Positions 41,348 to 50,108 of a stretch of 64,000 bases of DNA are shown here, in pieces; the first letter of the stretch is position 1; each line of letters starts with the position of its first letter. Below the pieces are notes generated by a model, which was given only the letters and a program-made list of their open reading frames with translations, had not been told where the DNA came from and did not search any database. Position numbers and translations under genes: made by a program. The stretch spans positions 23,604 through 87,603 of the forward strand of contig NZ_JAVXKG010000011.1 in the NCBI RefSeq assembly GCF_036647415.1. Direction: 5' to 3'. This DNA is from Empedobacter sp036647415 (GTDB lineage Bacteria > Bacteroidota > Bacteroidia > Flavobacteriales > Weeksellaceae).

Positions 41348-42352
41348 ATGAAAGAAAAACCACTATTTTTTGCACTCATAATTCTAACATTTTTACTTTT
41401 TATTTTAAGTTTAAGTGTTGGAAAAGTCTCGATTTCTTTCGCGGAAATAGTTCATGTTTTTTTAGGAAATTCTGATGAAATGACGAATAATTTAGTGCTA
41501 AATTTTAGACTTCCAAAATCTATTACGGCACTTTTAGTCGGAATTTCTTTGCCGATTTCCGGTTTTTTAATGCAAGAATTATTTAAAAATCCTTTGGCAG
41601 ATCCATCCGTTTTGGGAATAACTTCTATGGCGAGCTTGGGTGTAGGAATTGTAATTTTTCTATTTTCAATAATAGGTTTAGATCAATATTTGAATAATCC
41701 GTGGATTACAATTATCGCTTCATTTATCGGTGCTGTAGTCGCTTTGTTGATTGTAGTCGCCTTTTCATTTCGTGTAAAATCTGCTTCATCATTAGTTATT
41801 TTAGGATTTATGTTAGCAGGTTTATCGGGCGCTTTAATCGGAATGATGCAATATTTTGCGCCATCAGATAAAATTAAATCTTTTCTGATTTGGGGATTTG
41901 GCTCTTTGAGTGGATTATCGTGGGAACAAATTGGCGTTTTTACTTTATTTGTTTCTGGAGGAATCATCGTTTCATTGTTCTCTTTACGTGGAATTACAGC
42001 TTTATTATTGGGCGAGAAATATGCACAATCGTTAGGAATTAATATCAAAAAATTACGTTTCGTCATATTAATTTCAACCGCTCTGTTAACCGCTTCTGCA
42101 ACCGCTTTCGCTGGTCCAATTGGGTTTATAGGATTAGCAATTCCACATATTTGTAGAACATTATTAAAAACAGGAAATATGCGCGTTCTATATCGTTGGA
42201 TTTTTGTTTCGGGAATATTTTTTATGCTTTTATTTTCGATATTGACAGAAGTTTTTCCGTTCGGAACTTTACCTATAAATATTATTACAGCCTTGTTTGG
42301 AGCGCCGATTGTCATTAGTATTTTGTTGAATAATAAAAACGAAGCACGATGA
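41348..42352 (+). CDS. FecCD-family ABC transporter permease (iron/haem/B12 type)
   Basis: This 334-residue permease has about ten helices. FecCD signatures are FRLPKSITALLVGISLPISGFLMQELFKNPLADPSVLGI, LLLGEKYAQSLGINIKKLR (the EAA-like loop contacting the ATPase) and TAFAGPIGFIGLAIPHICR. The ATG at 41348 follows a TTG that merely extends the frame. Its stop overlaps the ATPase ATG by 4 bp. No substrate-binding protein or TonB receptor is adjacent, so the ligand (siderophore, haem or cobalamin) is open. Confidence 0.9.
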   Translation: MKEKPLFFALIILTFLLFILSLSVGKVSISFAEIVHVFLGNSDEMTNNLVLNFRLPKSITALLVGISLPISGFLMQELFKNPLADPSVLGITSMASLGVGIVIFLFSIIGLDQYLNNPWITIIASFIGAVVALLIVVAFSFRVKSASSLVILGFMLAGLSGALIGMMQYFAPSDKIKSFLIWGFGSLSGLSWEQIGVFTLFVSGGIIVSLFSLRGITALLLGEKYAQSLGINIKKLRFVILISTALLTASATAFAGPIGFIGLAIPHICRTLLKTGNMRVLYRWIFVSGIFFMLLFSILTEVFPFGTLPINIITALFGAPIVISILLNNKNEAR

Positions 42353-43338
42353 AAGATTTAATTTTAAAATTAGAAAATATTTCGGTTGGATATCATTCAA
42401 AAGAAATAATTTCTGAAATAAATGCATCCGTTTTTACAAATGAATTGGTTGCTGTTTTAGGAAAAAATGGAGCAGGAAAATCAACGTTGATTAATTCGAT
42501 TTTAGGATTTCAGAAAGTAATAAAAGGTGAAATTTTTATCGAAAATAAATCTTTAAATAAAATATCATCTCAAGAAATAGCACAACAAATTGCCGTTGTT
42601 TTACCACGTTTATCCATTGTTCCGAAAATAAAAGTTGAAGAATTAGTTGCGATGGGACGTTTGCCTTATCACAAAGTTCTGAAATCTATTTCTAATGAAG
42701 AAAAATTGATGATTGATGAGGTTTTACATTTGGTTGGAATTACAGATTTGGCGAATAAATTTGCGAATGAAATTAGCGAAGGTCAACTGCAATTGGTAAT
42801 GATTGCGCGCGCGCTTTGTCAAGATGCGAAATTGGTTATTTTAGATGAACCAACATCAAATTTGGATTTAGCGAATCAATATAAAATTTTTAATTTATTG
42901 AATGAATTAAAAACAAAAACGAATAAATCTTTTTTGATGATTACACATGAAGTTGACTTTGCGTTAGAGAATGCAGATAAAATTTGGTGGATTGAAAACG
43001 GAAAATTAGTAGAAAATATTCCCGAACAAGTCGCTTTTGAACATCAGATTATGCAAAAATTATCTGATCAAAATTTGTATTATAATAATGTAACGAATCG
43101 ATTTTCAATCAGTCAAAAACATATAAAATCAATTAATGTTAAAGGTAATTCTGAATTAGCATATTGGGTAAAAAATGCACTAATCCGTAATGGAATTTCT
43201 GTTGAAAATAATGCTGAAAATCATATCGAAATAACAGAAAATAATATCATCTTTGACAATCAAAATTTTGAAAATATACAAGCAATTATAAACTTTATAC
43301 AGCAAAATGAAAAATATAATTATAACAGGAGCGAGTAG
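42349..43338 (+). CDS. ABC transporter ATP-binding protein, FecE-like with C-terminal extension
   Basis: The 329-residue ATPase has Walker A GKNGAGKST (about 38-46), a signature ISEGQLQLVMIARAL (degenerate SEGQ for SGGQ), Walker B LVILDEPTSNLD and H-loop ITHEVDFAL. Usual FecE proteins end near 260. Here about 80 residues more (INVKGNSELAYWVKNALIRNGISVENNAENHIEI) form a small alpha/beta add-on of unknown role, also seen in other Bacteroidota. It works with the permease just upstream. Its 3' end overlaps the SDR start by 32 bp. Confidence 0.88.
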   Translation: MKDLILKLENISVGYHSKEIISEINASVFTNELVAVLGKNGAGKSTLINSILGFQKVIKGEIFIENKSLNKISSQEIAQQIAVVLPRLSIVPKIKVEELVAMGRLPYHKVLKSISNEEKLMIDEVLHLVGITDLANKFANEISEGQLQLVMIARALCQDAKLVILDEPTSNLDLANQYKIFNLLNELKTKTNKSFLMITHEVDFALENADKIWWIENGKLVENIPEQVAFEHQIMQKLSDQNLYYNNVTNRFSISQKHIKSINVKGNSELAYWVKNALIRNGISVENNAENHIEITENNIIFDNQNFENIQAIINFIQQNEKYNYNRSE

Positions 43339-43996
43339 AGGAATTGGTTTTGAATTAGCAAAACAACATTTGCAATTAGGAAACCGTGTATTGACAATTT
43401 CTCGTAATGTAGAGAGATTGATGGAGTTGGAAGCTTTTGCTAAAGAAAACCAGTTTTCATATTTAGGAATTGATTTATCAAATTTTGATGAGATTACAAA
43501 AGTATTAGAAGAAGTAAAATCTTGGGAAAAAGTAGATATATTGTACAATAATGCTGGTTTGTGTATTAATAAACCGTTTGAGGAAATGTTACAAGAGGAT
43601 TTACTAAATTCTTGGCAAGTAAATTTTATGGCACCATATAGATTGATACAACTTTTGATGCCGAAATTTGATATAACTTCACATGTTGTTAATATTTCGA
43701 CAATGGGAGCGGTACAAGGATCAGTAAAATTTCCTGGATTATCGGTTTACTCTTCATCAAAATCTGCGACAGTTAATTTAACAGAATTGTTGGCGGAAGA
43801 ATTGAAAGAAAATGGACCAAGAATTAACGCAGTTGCTTTAGGAGCCGTACAAACAGAAATGTTAGAAGAGGCGTTTCCTGGTTATATTGCACCAACACAA
43901 CCAAATGAAATTGCTGAATATTTAGTTGATTTTGGATTGAATGGTTGGAAATATTTTAATGGAAAAGTACAACAAGCTTCTGTTTCTACACCATAG
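43307..43996 (+). CDS. Short-chain dehydrogenase/reductase
   Basis: A 229-residue Rossmann-fold oxidoreductase: NAD(P)-binding GASRGIG at the N-terminus (about 7-13), NNAG near 80, catalytic Ser in NISTMGA and YSSSKSA with the Tyr-Lys pair near 148-152. The substrate is unknown. The start overlaps the ABC ATPase gene by 32 bp in another frame, so the two are translationally linked. The combination with an iron transporter may reflect cofactor or siderophore chemistry, but nothing in the sequence proves it. Confidence 0.88.
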   Translation: MKNIIITGASRGIGFELAKQHLQLGNRVLTISRNVERLMELEAFAKENQFSYLGIDLSNFDEITKVLEEVKSWEKVDILYNNAGLCINKPFEEMLQEDLLNSWQVNFMAPYRLIQLLMPKFDITSHVVNISTMGAVQGSVKFPGLSVYSSSKSATVNLTELLAEELKENGPRINAVALGAVQTEMLEEAFPGYIAPTQPNEIAEYLVDFGLNGWKYFNGKVQQASVSTP

Positions 43997-44018
43997 GATT
44001 AGAAGATATTAAGATAAA

Positions 44019-44044
44019 AAAAAGTCGCTAATTAGCGACTTTTT
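44019..44044. terminator. Bidirectional terminator after the SDR gene
   Basis: AAAAAGTCGCTA and TAGCGACTTTTT form a stem with a 2-nt centre, with A and T runs on the flanks. Confidence 0.85.
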
Positions 44045-44058
44045 AATTTTATGAAATG

Positions 44059-44448
44059 TTATTTTTTCTCAACTCTTTTATAAGCTGGTTTGTTTTTAAG
44101 CATCAAACTCAACATGAAAATTGTAATTCCTACAAGAGTGAAATAACCTAAAAGCGGTAATCCTGGAATGTGATAATCATTGTATTTGAACATGAAAATA
44201 CATGCTAAATATCCTGCAAAAATCAAGTAATAAAACATTTTTTTGAAAGATCCATAATTGAATTTTCCTCGAATAAATTGGATAAGATTAATTAAAATCA
44301 AAACAAAATAAAATCCAAAAAAAGCATAACGTAATGGGTTAACAGGGCGATCTGTAGTACTAAAATTAACCATTAAATTATAATTGTATGTACCGTTGTA
44401 AATTAATAGTAGAAGGATAAGAATGATAAGATATCGAAGGATTTTCAT
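44059..44448 (-). CDS. Four-helix membrane protein, hypothetical
   Basis: A 129-residue protein with hydrophobic segments at about 5-20, 43-62, 74-92 and 97-115 (LRYLIILILLLLIYNGTYNY, YAFFGFYFVLILINLIQFI, MFYYLIFAGYLACIFMFKY, LPLLGYFTLVGITIFMLSLML). It has a charged tail. No known family or catalytic motif is visible. It is downstream of msrB in the same direction but separated from it by a terminator. Confidence 0.6.
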   Translation of the reverse strand: MKILRYLIILILLLLIYNGTYNYNLMVNFSTTDRPVNPLRYAFFGFYFVLILINLIQFIRGKFNYGSFKKMFYYLIFAGYLACIFMFKYNDYHIPGLPLLGYFTLVGITIFMLSLMLKNKPAYKRVEKK

Positions 44449-44493
44449 ATTATTTTTTATTAAAATTAATTATTCAGATTTATTTCTGAATGC

Positions 44494-44519
44494 TAAAAAA
44501 AGCTGTTATAAAACAGCTT
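44494..44519 (-). terminator. Terminator of msrB
   Basis: AAGCTGTT (44500-44507) and AACAGCTT (44512-44519) form a stem that on the minus strand is followed by a run of seven T. Confidence 0.8.
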
Positions 44520-44523
44520 GTGA

Positions 44524-45063
44524 TTATTTTTCTTCTGGTTTAAAATCTAATGATAAAGAGTTCACACAATAACGTAAACCAGTTTCTGTTGGTCCATCGT
44601 CGAAAACGTGTCCTAAATGACTTCCGCAGTTTCCACAAAGAATTTCTGTACGCTTCATTCCGTGTGAAGTATCTACGTGTTCTACAATTTTACCTTCTAC
44701 AATTTCTTTGTCAAAACTTGGCCAACCACAATGTCCATCAAATTTTGATGAAGATGTAAATAATTCTTCGCCACAAGCGCCGCAAGTATAAACACCATCT
44801 TCGAAATGCATGTTAAATTTTCCTGTAAATGGGCGTTCTGTTCCCGCTTCTCGCATCACATAATATTGTTCTGGAGAAAGTTCTTTTTGCCATTCTTCGT
44901 CACTTTTGTTTACGTTAAACTTAGGGTTATTATCCATTGTAATTGTATTTGTTGTTACTTTTATAGGTTCATCTTTTTTAAAAAGTGATGTACAAGAGTT
45001 AAGAAAAAAACTCATAATCACAATATTTATTAAAAATGAACACTTTCTTGTTACCCAATCCAT
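44524..45063 (-). CDS. msrB: Peptide-methionine (R)-S-oxide reductase, exported lipoprotein form
   Basis: The enzyme reduces the R isomer of methionine sulfoxide in proteins. Its N-terminus (CSFLINIVIMSFFLNSC) is a lipoprotein signal with the lipidated Cys near residue 24, so it acts on periplasmic or surface proteins. The MsrB domain has zinc CxxC pairs in YTCGACGEEL and EILCGNCGSHLGHVF, plus HCGWPSF. The catalytic motif is RYCVNSLSLDF. The length of 179 residues fits a precursor. The ATG overlaps the 3' end of aroB by 13 bp. Confidence 0.92.
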   Translation of the reverse strand: MDWVTRKCSFLINIVIMSFFLNSCTSLFKKDEPIKVTTNTITMDNNPKFNVNKSDEEWQKELSPEQYYVMREAGTERPFTGKFNMHFEDGVYTCGACGEELFTSSSKFDGHCGWPSFDKEIVEGKIVEHVDTSHGMKRTEILCGNCGSHLGHVFDDGPTETGLRYCVNSLSLDFKPEEK

Positions 45064-46103
45064 TGGTTATATTTATCAAAAGCTTGTCTAATCTCTTCTT
45101 CGGTGCAAACTACATCATAACGACATGATCCAATTTTATTGATTAAGCTAAAGTTGATCGAATTATTTTGGTTCTTTTTGTCGTGTTTCATCCATTGCAT
45201 TAAGTTAGGGAAAATTTGCATATCAATTGTATTTAAAACATACATAGAGGCAAAACTTTCACAAACTTCTTCTACATCGGCTTTCGAAATTAATTCTTGT
45301 TCGTAACTCAAAAAAGTTTCGATAATCATTCCGATAACAATTGCTTCACCATGTAAAAGAGGAAAATCAGTTTCTAATGACTCACTTTCTATTGCATGAC
45401 CAATTGTATGACCAAAATTTAATATTTTACGTTCACCTTTTTCATACGGATCATTTTCTACCACATTTTCTTTTAGATGAATAGAATCCATAATAAATGG
45501 CGCCAATGCTTCTGCATCATGAGAAGGTAATTGTACTAAATTATCCCAATGATCACGATTTTTGATTAAACCATGTTTTAGCATTTCTGCTAGACCAGAT
45601 TTTACTTGACGCTGTTCTAAGGTTAATAAAAATTTTGGATCAACCAAAACCATTTCTGGTTGATTAAATGTACCAACCATATTTTTCATTCCTTCTAAAT
45701 CAATTCCGTTTTTACCACCAGCAGACGCGTCAACCATAGATAATAAAGTTGTGGGAATATTGATGAATTTAATACCACGTTTAAAAGTTGAAGCCATAAA
45801 ACCTCCCATATCTGTCAAAACGCCACCACCAACATTTATAACTAATGCGTGTCGATCAGCACCCAAATCACTCAAAGCAAGCCAAAGATTAGTTACCGTA
45901 TCAATGTTTTTATTGTCTTCGCCTGAGTCAATTTCCAAGATTTCATACGCAGAAAGATTGTCTAAATCTGCTAATAGTAGAGGTAAACAGTGAATATGCG
46001 TGTTTTCGTCTACTAAAAAAAAGATAGTCGAAAATGAATTATTAGCAAGGTAATCGTCTAAAATGTAGGCGATTGACCCGAAATGAATTGGAGCTGATTT
46101 CAA
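45051..46103 (-). CDS. aroB: 3-dehydroquinate synthase
   Basis: Second step of the shikimate pathway: DAHP to 3-dehydroquinate, NAD- and metal-dependent. Motifs are NVGGGVLTDMGGFMASTFKRGIKFINIPTTLLSMVDASAGGKNGIDL (NAD-binding and active-site Lys and Asn) and KILNFGHTIGHAIES (metal His). HGEAIVIGM carries the next metal His. The length is 350 residues, normal for the family. It overlaps msrB, so the two form a short operon. A 160-bp gap precedes the divergent GlmU-like gene. Confidence 0.95.
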   Translation of the reverse strand: MKSAPIHFGSIAYILDDYLANNSFSTIFFLVDENTHIHCLPLLLADLDNLSAYEILEIDSGEDNKNIDTVTNLWLALSDLGADRHALVINVGGGVLTDMGGFMASTFKRGIKFINIPTTLLSMVDASAGGKNGIDLEGMKNMVGTFNQPEMVLVDPKFLLTLEQRQVKSGLAEMLKHGLIKNRDHWDNLVQLPSHDAEALAPFIMDSIHLKENVVENDPYEKGERKILNFGHTIGHAIESESLETDFPLLHGEAIVIGMIIETFLSYEQELISKADVEEVCESFASMYVLNTIDMQIFPNLMQWMKHDKKNQNNSINFSLINKIGSCRYDVVCTEEEIRQAFDKYNQWIG

Positions 46104-46264
46104 AGTAGAAATATTTTATTAAAATGTGCCTAAAATTACGCACACCTTTTGATACAGACCAAATATTTTGAATGATTTATTTTAGGCTATGGAAATAAGA
46201 TAATATAACCCTATTTTAGGGCTTATAAAATTTAATTTTCTAAATTTGCACAAATTCTTAAAAG

Positions 46265-47419
46265 ATGAATATAGTTCTTTTTGATGGTGAGGAAAGGGAA
46301 AACCTTTTACCACTTACGTTTACAAAGCCAGTGGCTTCATTACGAATGGGTGTTTTAACTTTTATCGAACGTTGGGAAAAATTGTTAAAAACGACTATTT
46401 CTTACGAGACGGTACCTTATTTAGCGGAAAAATTTCCAATTAGTATTCAATCAGAAAATATATTTATCAATCCCTCATTTTTTCCTTCAAAGAAATTAGT
46501 TGAAACTATAGAATCATTAGCTATTGGGCAATCAATTGTATATAATGACAAATTGGTTGCGGTAAAAACAGTAGATAATGAGCCAATAATTACTAATGAT
46601 TTGGTTCTTTTTGAAGAAGAATTAATTCATATAAAAAATTCTTGGGATTTGTTTACCTATAATTTTCAAGCAATCGAATTTGATTTTGAATTATTAACAG
46701 CAGGAAAAACATCTCAGCCAATATCATCAACTAACCGAGTTTTACATCCAGAAAAAATATTTTTAGAAGAAGGTGCAAAAGTAGAATTTGCCATTCTTAA
46801 TGCTTCCGAAGGTCCAATTTATATTGGTAAAGATGCAGAAATAATGGAAGGATCTATGATTAGAGGAGGTTTAGCTTTATGCGAACATGGTAAAATTAAC
46901 ATGGGAGCAAAAATTTATTCAGGTTGTACAATTGGACCATATTGTAAAGTTGGTGGTGAATTGAATAATGCAATCTTAATGGCTTATTCTAACAAAGGAC
47001 ACGACGGATTTTTAGGAAATGCAGTAATTGGTGAATGGTGTAATTTAGGTGCAGATACAAATAATTCTAACCTAAAAAATAATTATGCAGAAGTAAAATT
47101 ATGGAGCTACAAAGAAAGTAGATTTGTGAAAACTGGTTTACAATTTTGTGGTTTGATAATGGGAGATTATGCCAAATCTGCAATTAATACACAATTTAAT
47201 ACTGGTACGGTTGTTGGAGTTTGTGCCAACGTTTTTCAATCTGGGTTTCCTCCAAACTTGATAAAACACTACAGTTGGGGTGGGAATTCTGATGCACCAA
47301 TTTTTAGTTTTGATCGCGCTTGTGAAGCAGCAGAAAAGATGATGGAGAGAAGAAAAGTAGATTTAACAGCTACTGATAAAAAGATCTTAGAACATATTTT
47401 TAATTTAAATAATAAGTAA
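46265..47419 (+). CDS. GlmU-family putative sugar-nucleotidyltransferase/acyltransferase
   Basis: A 384-residue protein. The N-terminal half opens MNIVLFDGEERENLLPLTFTKPVASLRMG, a shortened nucleotidyltransferase-like domain. The C-terminal half is a left-handed beta helix of hexapeptide repeats (GPIYIGKDAEIMEGSMIRGGLALCEHGKINMGAKIYSGCTIGPYCKVGGEL, then IGEWCNLGADTNNSN). Such GlmU-like proteins are conserved in Bacteroidota; the exact donor and acceptor are unknown. A -7-like TAAATTTG lies at 46241-46248. The gene precedes the PLP-enzyme cluster. Confidence 0.85.
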   Translation: MNIVLFDGEERENLLPLTFTKPVASLRMGVLTFIERWEKLLKTTISYETVPYLAEKFPISIQSENIFINPSFFPSKKLVETIESLAIGQSIVYNDKLVAVKTVDNEPIITNDLVLFEEELIHIKNSWDLFTYNFQAIEFDFELLTAGKTSQPISSTNRVLHPEKIFLEEGAKVEFAILNASEGPIYIGKDAEIMEGSMIRGGLALCEHGKINMGAKIYSGCTIGPYCKVGGELNNAILMAYSNKGHDGFLGNAVIGEWCNLGADTNNSNLKNNYAEVKLWSYKESRFVKTGLQFCGLIMGDYAKSAINTQFNTGTVVGVCANVFQSGFPPNLIKHYSWGGNSDAPIFSFDRACEAAEKMMERRKVDLTATDKKILEHIFNLNNK

Positions 47420-47512
47420 TTTAACAACGTGAAATTGATGATGATTTTTTAAAAATATTGCAATATGATTAATTTAATACGTTAATCTTTTAACAATTAA
47501 TTAAAAAATCCT

Positions 47513-47520
47513 TAATTTTG
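47513..47520 (+). promoter_or_regulatory. -7 box TAATTTTG of the PLP synthase gene
   Basis: TAATTTTG fits TAnnTTTG and lies about 28 bp upstream of the ATG at 47549. No good -33 TTG is visible. Confidence 0.4.
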
Positions 47521-47548
47521 CTTTTTGTTAGAAAAGAATATTTGTGAA

Positions 47549-48583
47549 ATGACTGGTAAATATAAAAACGTTTTAGAGTTAATTGGAGAAACTCCATTAG
47601 TTCAATTAAACAGAATTAACCAAGACATTCCGGGCGAAGTTTATGCAAAGTTAGAGTGTTACAATCCTGGACACTCAACAAAAGACAGAATAGCTTTACA
47701 TATTATAGAAGAGGCTGAAGAAAAAGGTTTGTTACAACCAGGTGCTACAATTGTAGAAACAACATCGGGTAATACTGGATTTGCTGTGGCAATGGTTGCT
47801 ATCGTAAAAGGTTATAAATGTATCTTAGCGGTATCGGATAAAACTAAAGCTGAGAAAATCTCGTTTTTGAAAGCAATGGGAGCAAAAGTATTTTTGTGTC
47901 CTGCTAATGTAGCCGCAGATGATCCTAGATCATACTACGAAGTTGCAAAGCGTATTGCTGCCGAAACACCTAATTCTCTATATATTAATCAATATTTTAA
48001 TCAAGGGAATACAGAAGCTCACTATTTAACAACAGGTCCTGAAATCTGGAATCAAACGGAAGGTAAAATAACACACTTAATCGGTTGTACAGGTACAGGA
48101 GGAACTTTGACAGGTAGTGCACGTTTTATTAAAGAATTAAACCCAGATGTAAAAATCATTGGAGTTGATGCATACGGATCAATCTTAAAATCTTACCATG
48201 AAACGGGAGAAGTAGATCCAAATGAAATTTATCCTTACAGAATCGAAGGAATGGGAAAAAATTTAGTTCCTGGCGCTTTAGATTTTAGTATGGTTGATAA
48301 ATTTGTAAAAGTAACAGACGAAGAAGCGGCTTACCGTACAAGAGAAATTGCTTTGAAAGAAGGAATTATGGCGGGATATACTTCTGGTGCTGCTACACAA
48401 GCATACAGACAACTAGCTGAGCAAGGAGAATTTGACGAAAATTCTTTAGCAGTTATTTTGTTCCCTGATCACGGATCACGTTATATGACAAAAGTCTTTA
48501 GCGATGATTGGATGGTAGAACAAGGCTTTACGAATAGTAGGTTAAATGGCTTAGAGTCAAGAGCTACTGTAGAGCGCGTATAA
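47549..48583 (+). CDS. PLP-dependent cysteine-synthase-like enzyme, candidate cysteate synthase
   Basis: A 344-residue fold-type II PLP enzyme. It begins MTGKYKNVLELIGETPLVQLNRI and has the PLP Lys in CYNPGHSTKDRIALHII. The substrate loop is VETTSGNTGFAVA and the phosphate-binding loop is IGCTGTGGTLTGSARF. TSGAATQAY comes near the end. It resembles cysteine or cystathionine beta-synthases without a CBS domain. It is followed by an alpha-oxoamine synthase and then serC and serA, which supply O-phosphoserine. That context suggests cysteate formation from O-phosphoserine and sulfite, the first step of capnine sulfonolipid synthesis. Cysteine synthesis is the alternative. An upstream TTG would add eight residues. 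Confidence 0.7.
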   Translation: MTGKYKNVLELIGETPLVQLNRINQDIPGEVYAKLECYNPGHSTKDRIALHIIEEAEEKGLLQPGATIVETTSGNTGFAVAMVAIVKGYKCILAVSDKTKAEKISFLKAMGAKVFLCPANVAADDPRSYYEVAKRIAAETPNSLYINQYFNQGNTEAHYLTTGPEIWNQTEGKITHLIGCTGTGGTLTGSARFIKELNPDVKIIGVDAYGSILKSYHETGEVDPNEIYPYRIEGMGKNLVPGALDFSMVDKFVKVTDEEAAYRTREIALKEGIMAGYTSGAATQAYRQLAEQGEFDENSLAVILFPDHGSRYMTKVFSDDWMVEQGFTNSRLNGLESRATVERV

Positions 48584-48617
48584 TAATAATGATTATATTT
48601 GTAAAAAAATAGTAATA

Positions 48618-48660
48618 AAGTAGAGTGATGAAAGTATTATTTCATCTTTCTACTTTTTTT
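48618..48660 (+). terminator. Terminator after the PLP synthase gene
   Basis: AAGTAGAGTGATGAAA pairs with TTTCATCTTTCTACTT with one mismatch and is followed by a T run. Confidence 0.75.
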
Positions 48661-48688
48661 CAATTAATAAAAAAATAAACAAAATAAA

Positions 48689-49948
48689 ATGGACATTTTT
48701 GAACGTTTAAAACAAAACCCTGGACCATTAGGTCAATTTGCTGATTACGGTGAAGGATATTATGTTTTTCCTCAATTAAAAGGAGAAATAGGTCCAGTAA
48801 TGGAATTTCAAGGTAAAAAAGTTATTACTTGGTCAATTAATAACTATCTAGGTTTAGCTAATCACCCAGAAGTTCGTAAAGCAGATGCTGATGCAGCTGC
48901 AGAATACGGTATGGCTTATCCAATGGGAGCTCGTGCAATGTCTGGACAAACAGATTTTCATGCACAATTAGAGCAAGAATTGGCTGATTTTGTTCAAAAA
49001 GAATCATCTTATTTATTAAATTTTGGATACCAAGGTATGGTATCTACAATTGATGCATTAGTTTCTAAAAACGATGTAATCGTATATGATGCTGAATGTC
49101 ATGCTTGTATCGTAGATGGTGTACGTTTACATTTTGGTAAACGTTTTATCTATCAACACAATAACATCGAAAGTTTTGAAAAAACAATTATTCGTGCGCG
49201 TAAAATTGCTGACAGACAAGGAGGTGGTGTTTTAGTAATAACTGAAGGTGTTTTCGGAATGACAGGTAAACAAGGAATCTTGAAAGAGATTGCGGCTTTC
49301 AAAGACGAATACAAATTCCGTTTATTAGTAGATGATGCACACGGTTTTGGTACTTTAGGTAAAACTGGAGCTGGAGCTGGAGAAGAGCAAGAATGTCAAG
49401 ATGCAATTGATATTTATTTCTCTACTTTTGCTAAATCTATGGCTGGTTTTGGTGCTTTTATCGCAGGAAACAAAGATATTATTCGTATTTTGAAATATAA
49501 CTTACGTTCTCAAGTATTTGCTAAATCTTTGACAATGCCAATGGTAATCGGAGGTTTAAAACGTCTTGAATTATTAAGAAATCATCCAGAACTTAAAGAC
49601 AAGTTATGGAAAAATGTAGAAAAAATTCAAACAGGTTTACAAGAGCGTGGTTTTGATATTGGAGGTTCTAATACATGTGTTACGCCAATTGTTTTACAAG
49701 GATCTACTATTGAAGCAACTATTTTAGCAAAAGAAATGCGTGAAGAATACGGTATTTTTGTTTCTGTTGTAATTTATCCTGTAATTCCAAAAGGAATGAT
49801 TATTTTCCGTATTATTCCTACAGCAGCTCACGAAGATGAGCACATCGAATATACATTAAACTCATTTGCTGAAATTAAAGAAAAATTGGCAGATGGTTAT
49901 TATAAAAGAAAAGCAGAAGAAATGAATGTTGATTTCATTCAATACTAA
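48689..49948 (+). CDS. Alpha-oxoamine synthase (serine palmitoyltransferase/cysteate acyltransferase type)
   Basis: A 419-residue fold-type I PLP enzyme that condenses an amino acid with an acyl thioester and releases CO2. Signatures: SINNYLGLANHPEV, AYPMGARAMSGQTDFHAQLEQELADF, DAECHACIVDGVRL, VITEGVFGMTG, LLVDDAHGFGTLG and the PLP lysine in FSTFAKSMAGFGAF. This longer Flavobacteriia form fits the cysteate fatty acyltransferase needed for capnine in relatives, or serine palmitoyltransferase. The preceding PLP synthase favours the capnine reading. A terminator follows, so it is probably transcribed alone or by read-through. Confidence 0.8.
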   Translation: MDIFERLKQNPGPLGQFADYGEGYYVFPQLKGEIGPVMEFQGKKVITWSINNYLGLANHPEVRKADADAAAEYGMAYPMGARAMSGQTDFHAQLEQELADFVQKESSYLLNFGYQGMVSTIDALVSKNDVIVYDAECHACIVDGVRLHFGKRFIYQHNNIESFEKTIIRARKIADRQGGGVLVITEGVFGMTGKQGILKEIAAFKDEYKFRLLVDDAHGFGTLGKTGAGAGEEQECQDAIDIYFSTFAKSMAGFGAFIAGNKDIIRILKYNLRSQVFAKSLTMPMVIGGLKRLELLRNHPELKDKLWKNVEKIQTGLQERGFDIGGSNTCVTPIVLQGSTIEATILAKEMREEYGIFVSVVIYPVIPKGMIIFRIIPTAAHEDEHIEYTLNSFAEIKEKLADGYYKRKAEEMNVDFIQY

Positions 49949-49972
49949 AATAATATTTTATAAAATTATATG

Positions 49973-50005
49973 AAAACCCTAAACAAATTCTGTTTGGGGT
50001 TTTTT
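49973..50005 (+). terminator. Terminator after the oxoamine synthase gene
   Basis: AAAACCCTAAACA and TGTTTGGGGTTTT form a 13-bp stem with G-T pairing and a T run. Confidence 0.85.
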
Positions 50006-50063
50006 GTTTGTAGTCTGTTAAAAAGTCAATCATTTAATCTCTTTATTTGAGCATTTGATTTAG

Positions 50064-50071
50064 TATATTTG
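50064..50071 (+). promoter_or_regulatory. -7 box TATATTTG of serC
   Basis: TATATTTG fits the Bacteroidota -7 consensus about 37 bp upstream of the serC ATG; TTG occurs upstream at 50047, closer than usual. Confidence 0.4.
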
Positions 50072-50108
50072 TTACAGTAAAAACAAACACAACACACAAC
50101 AAATCATT

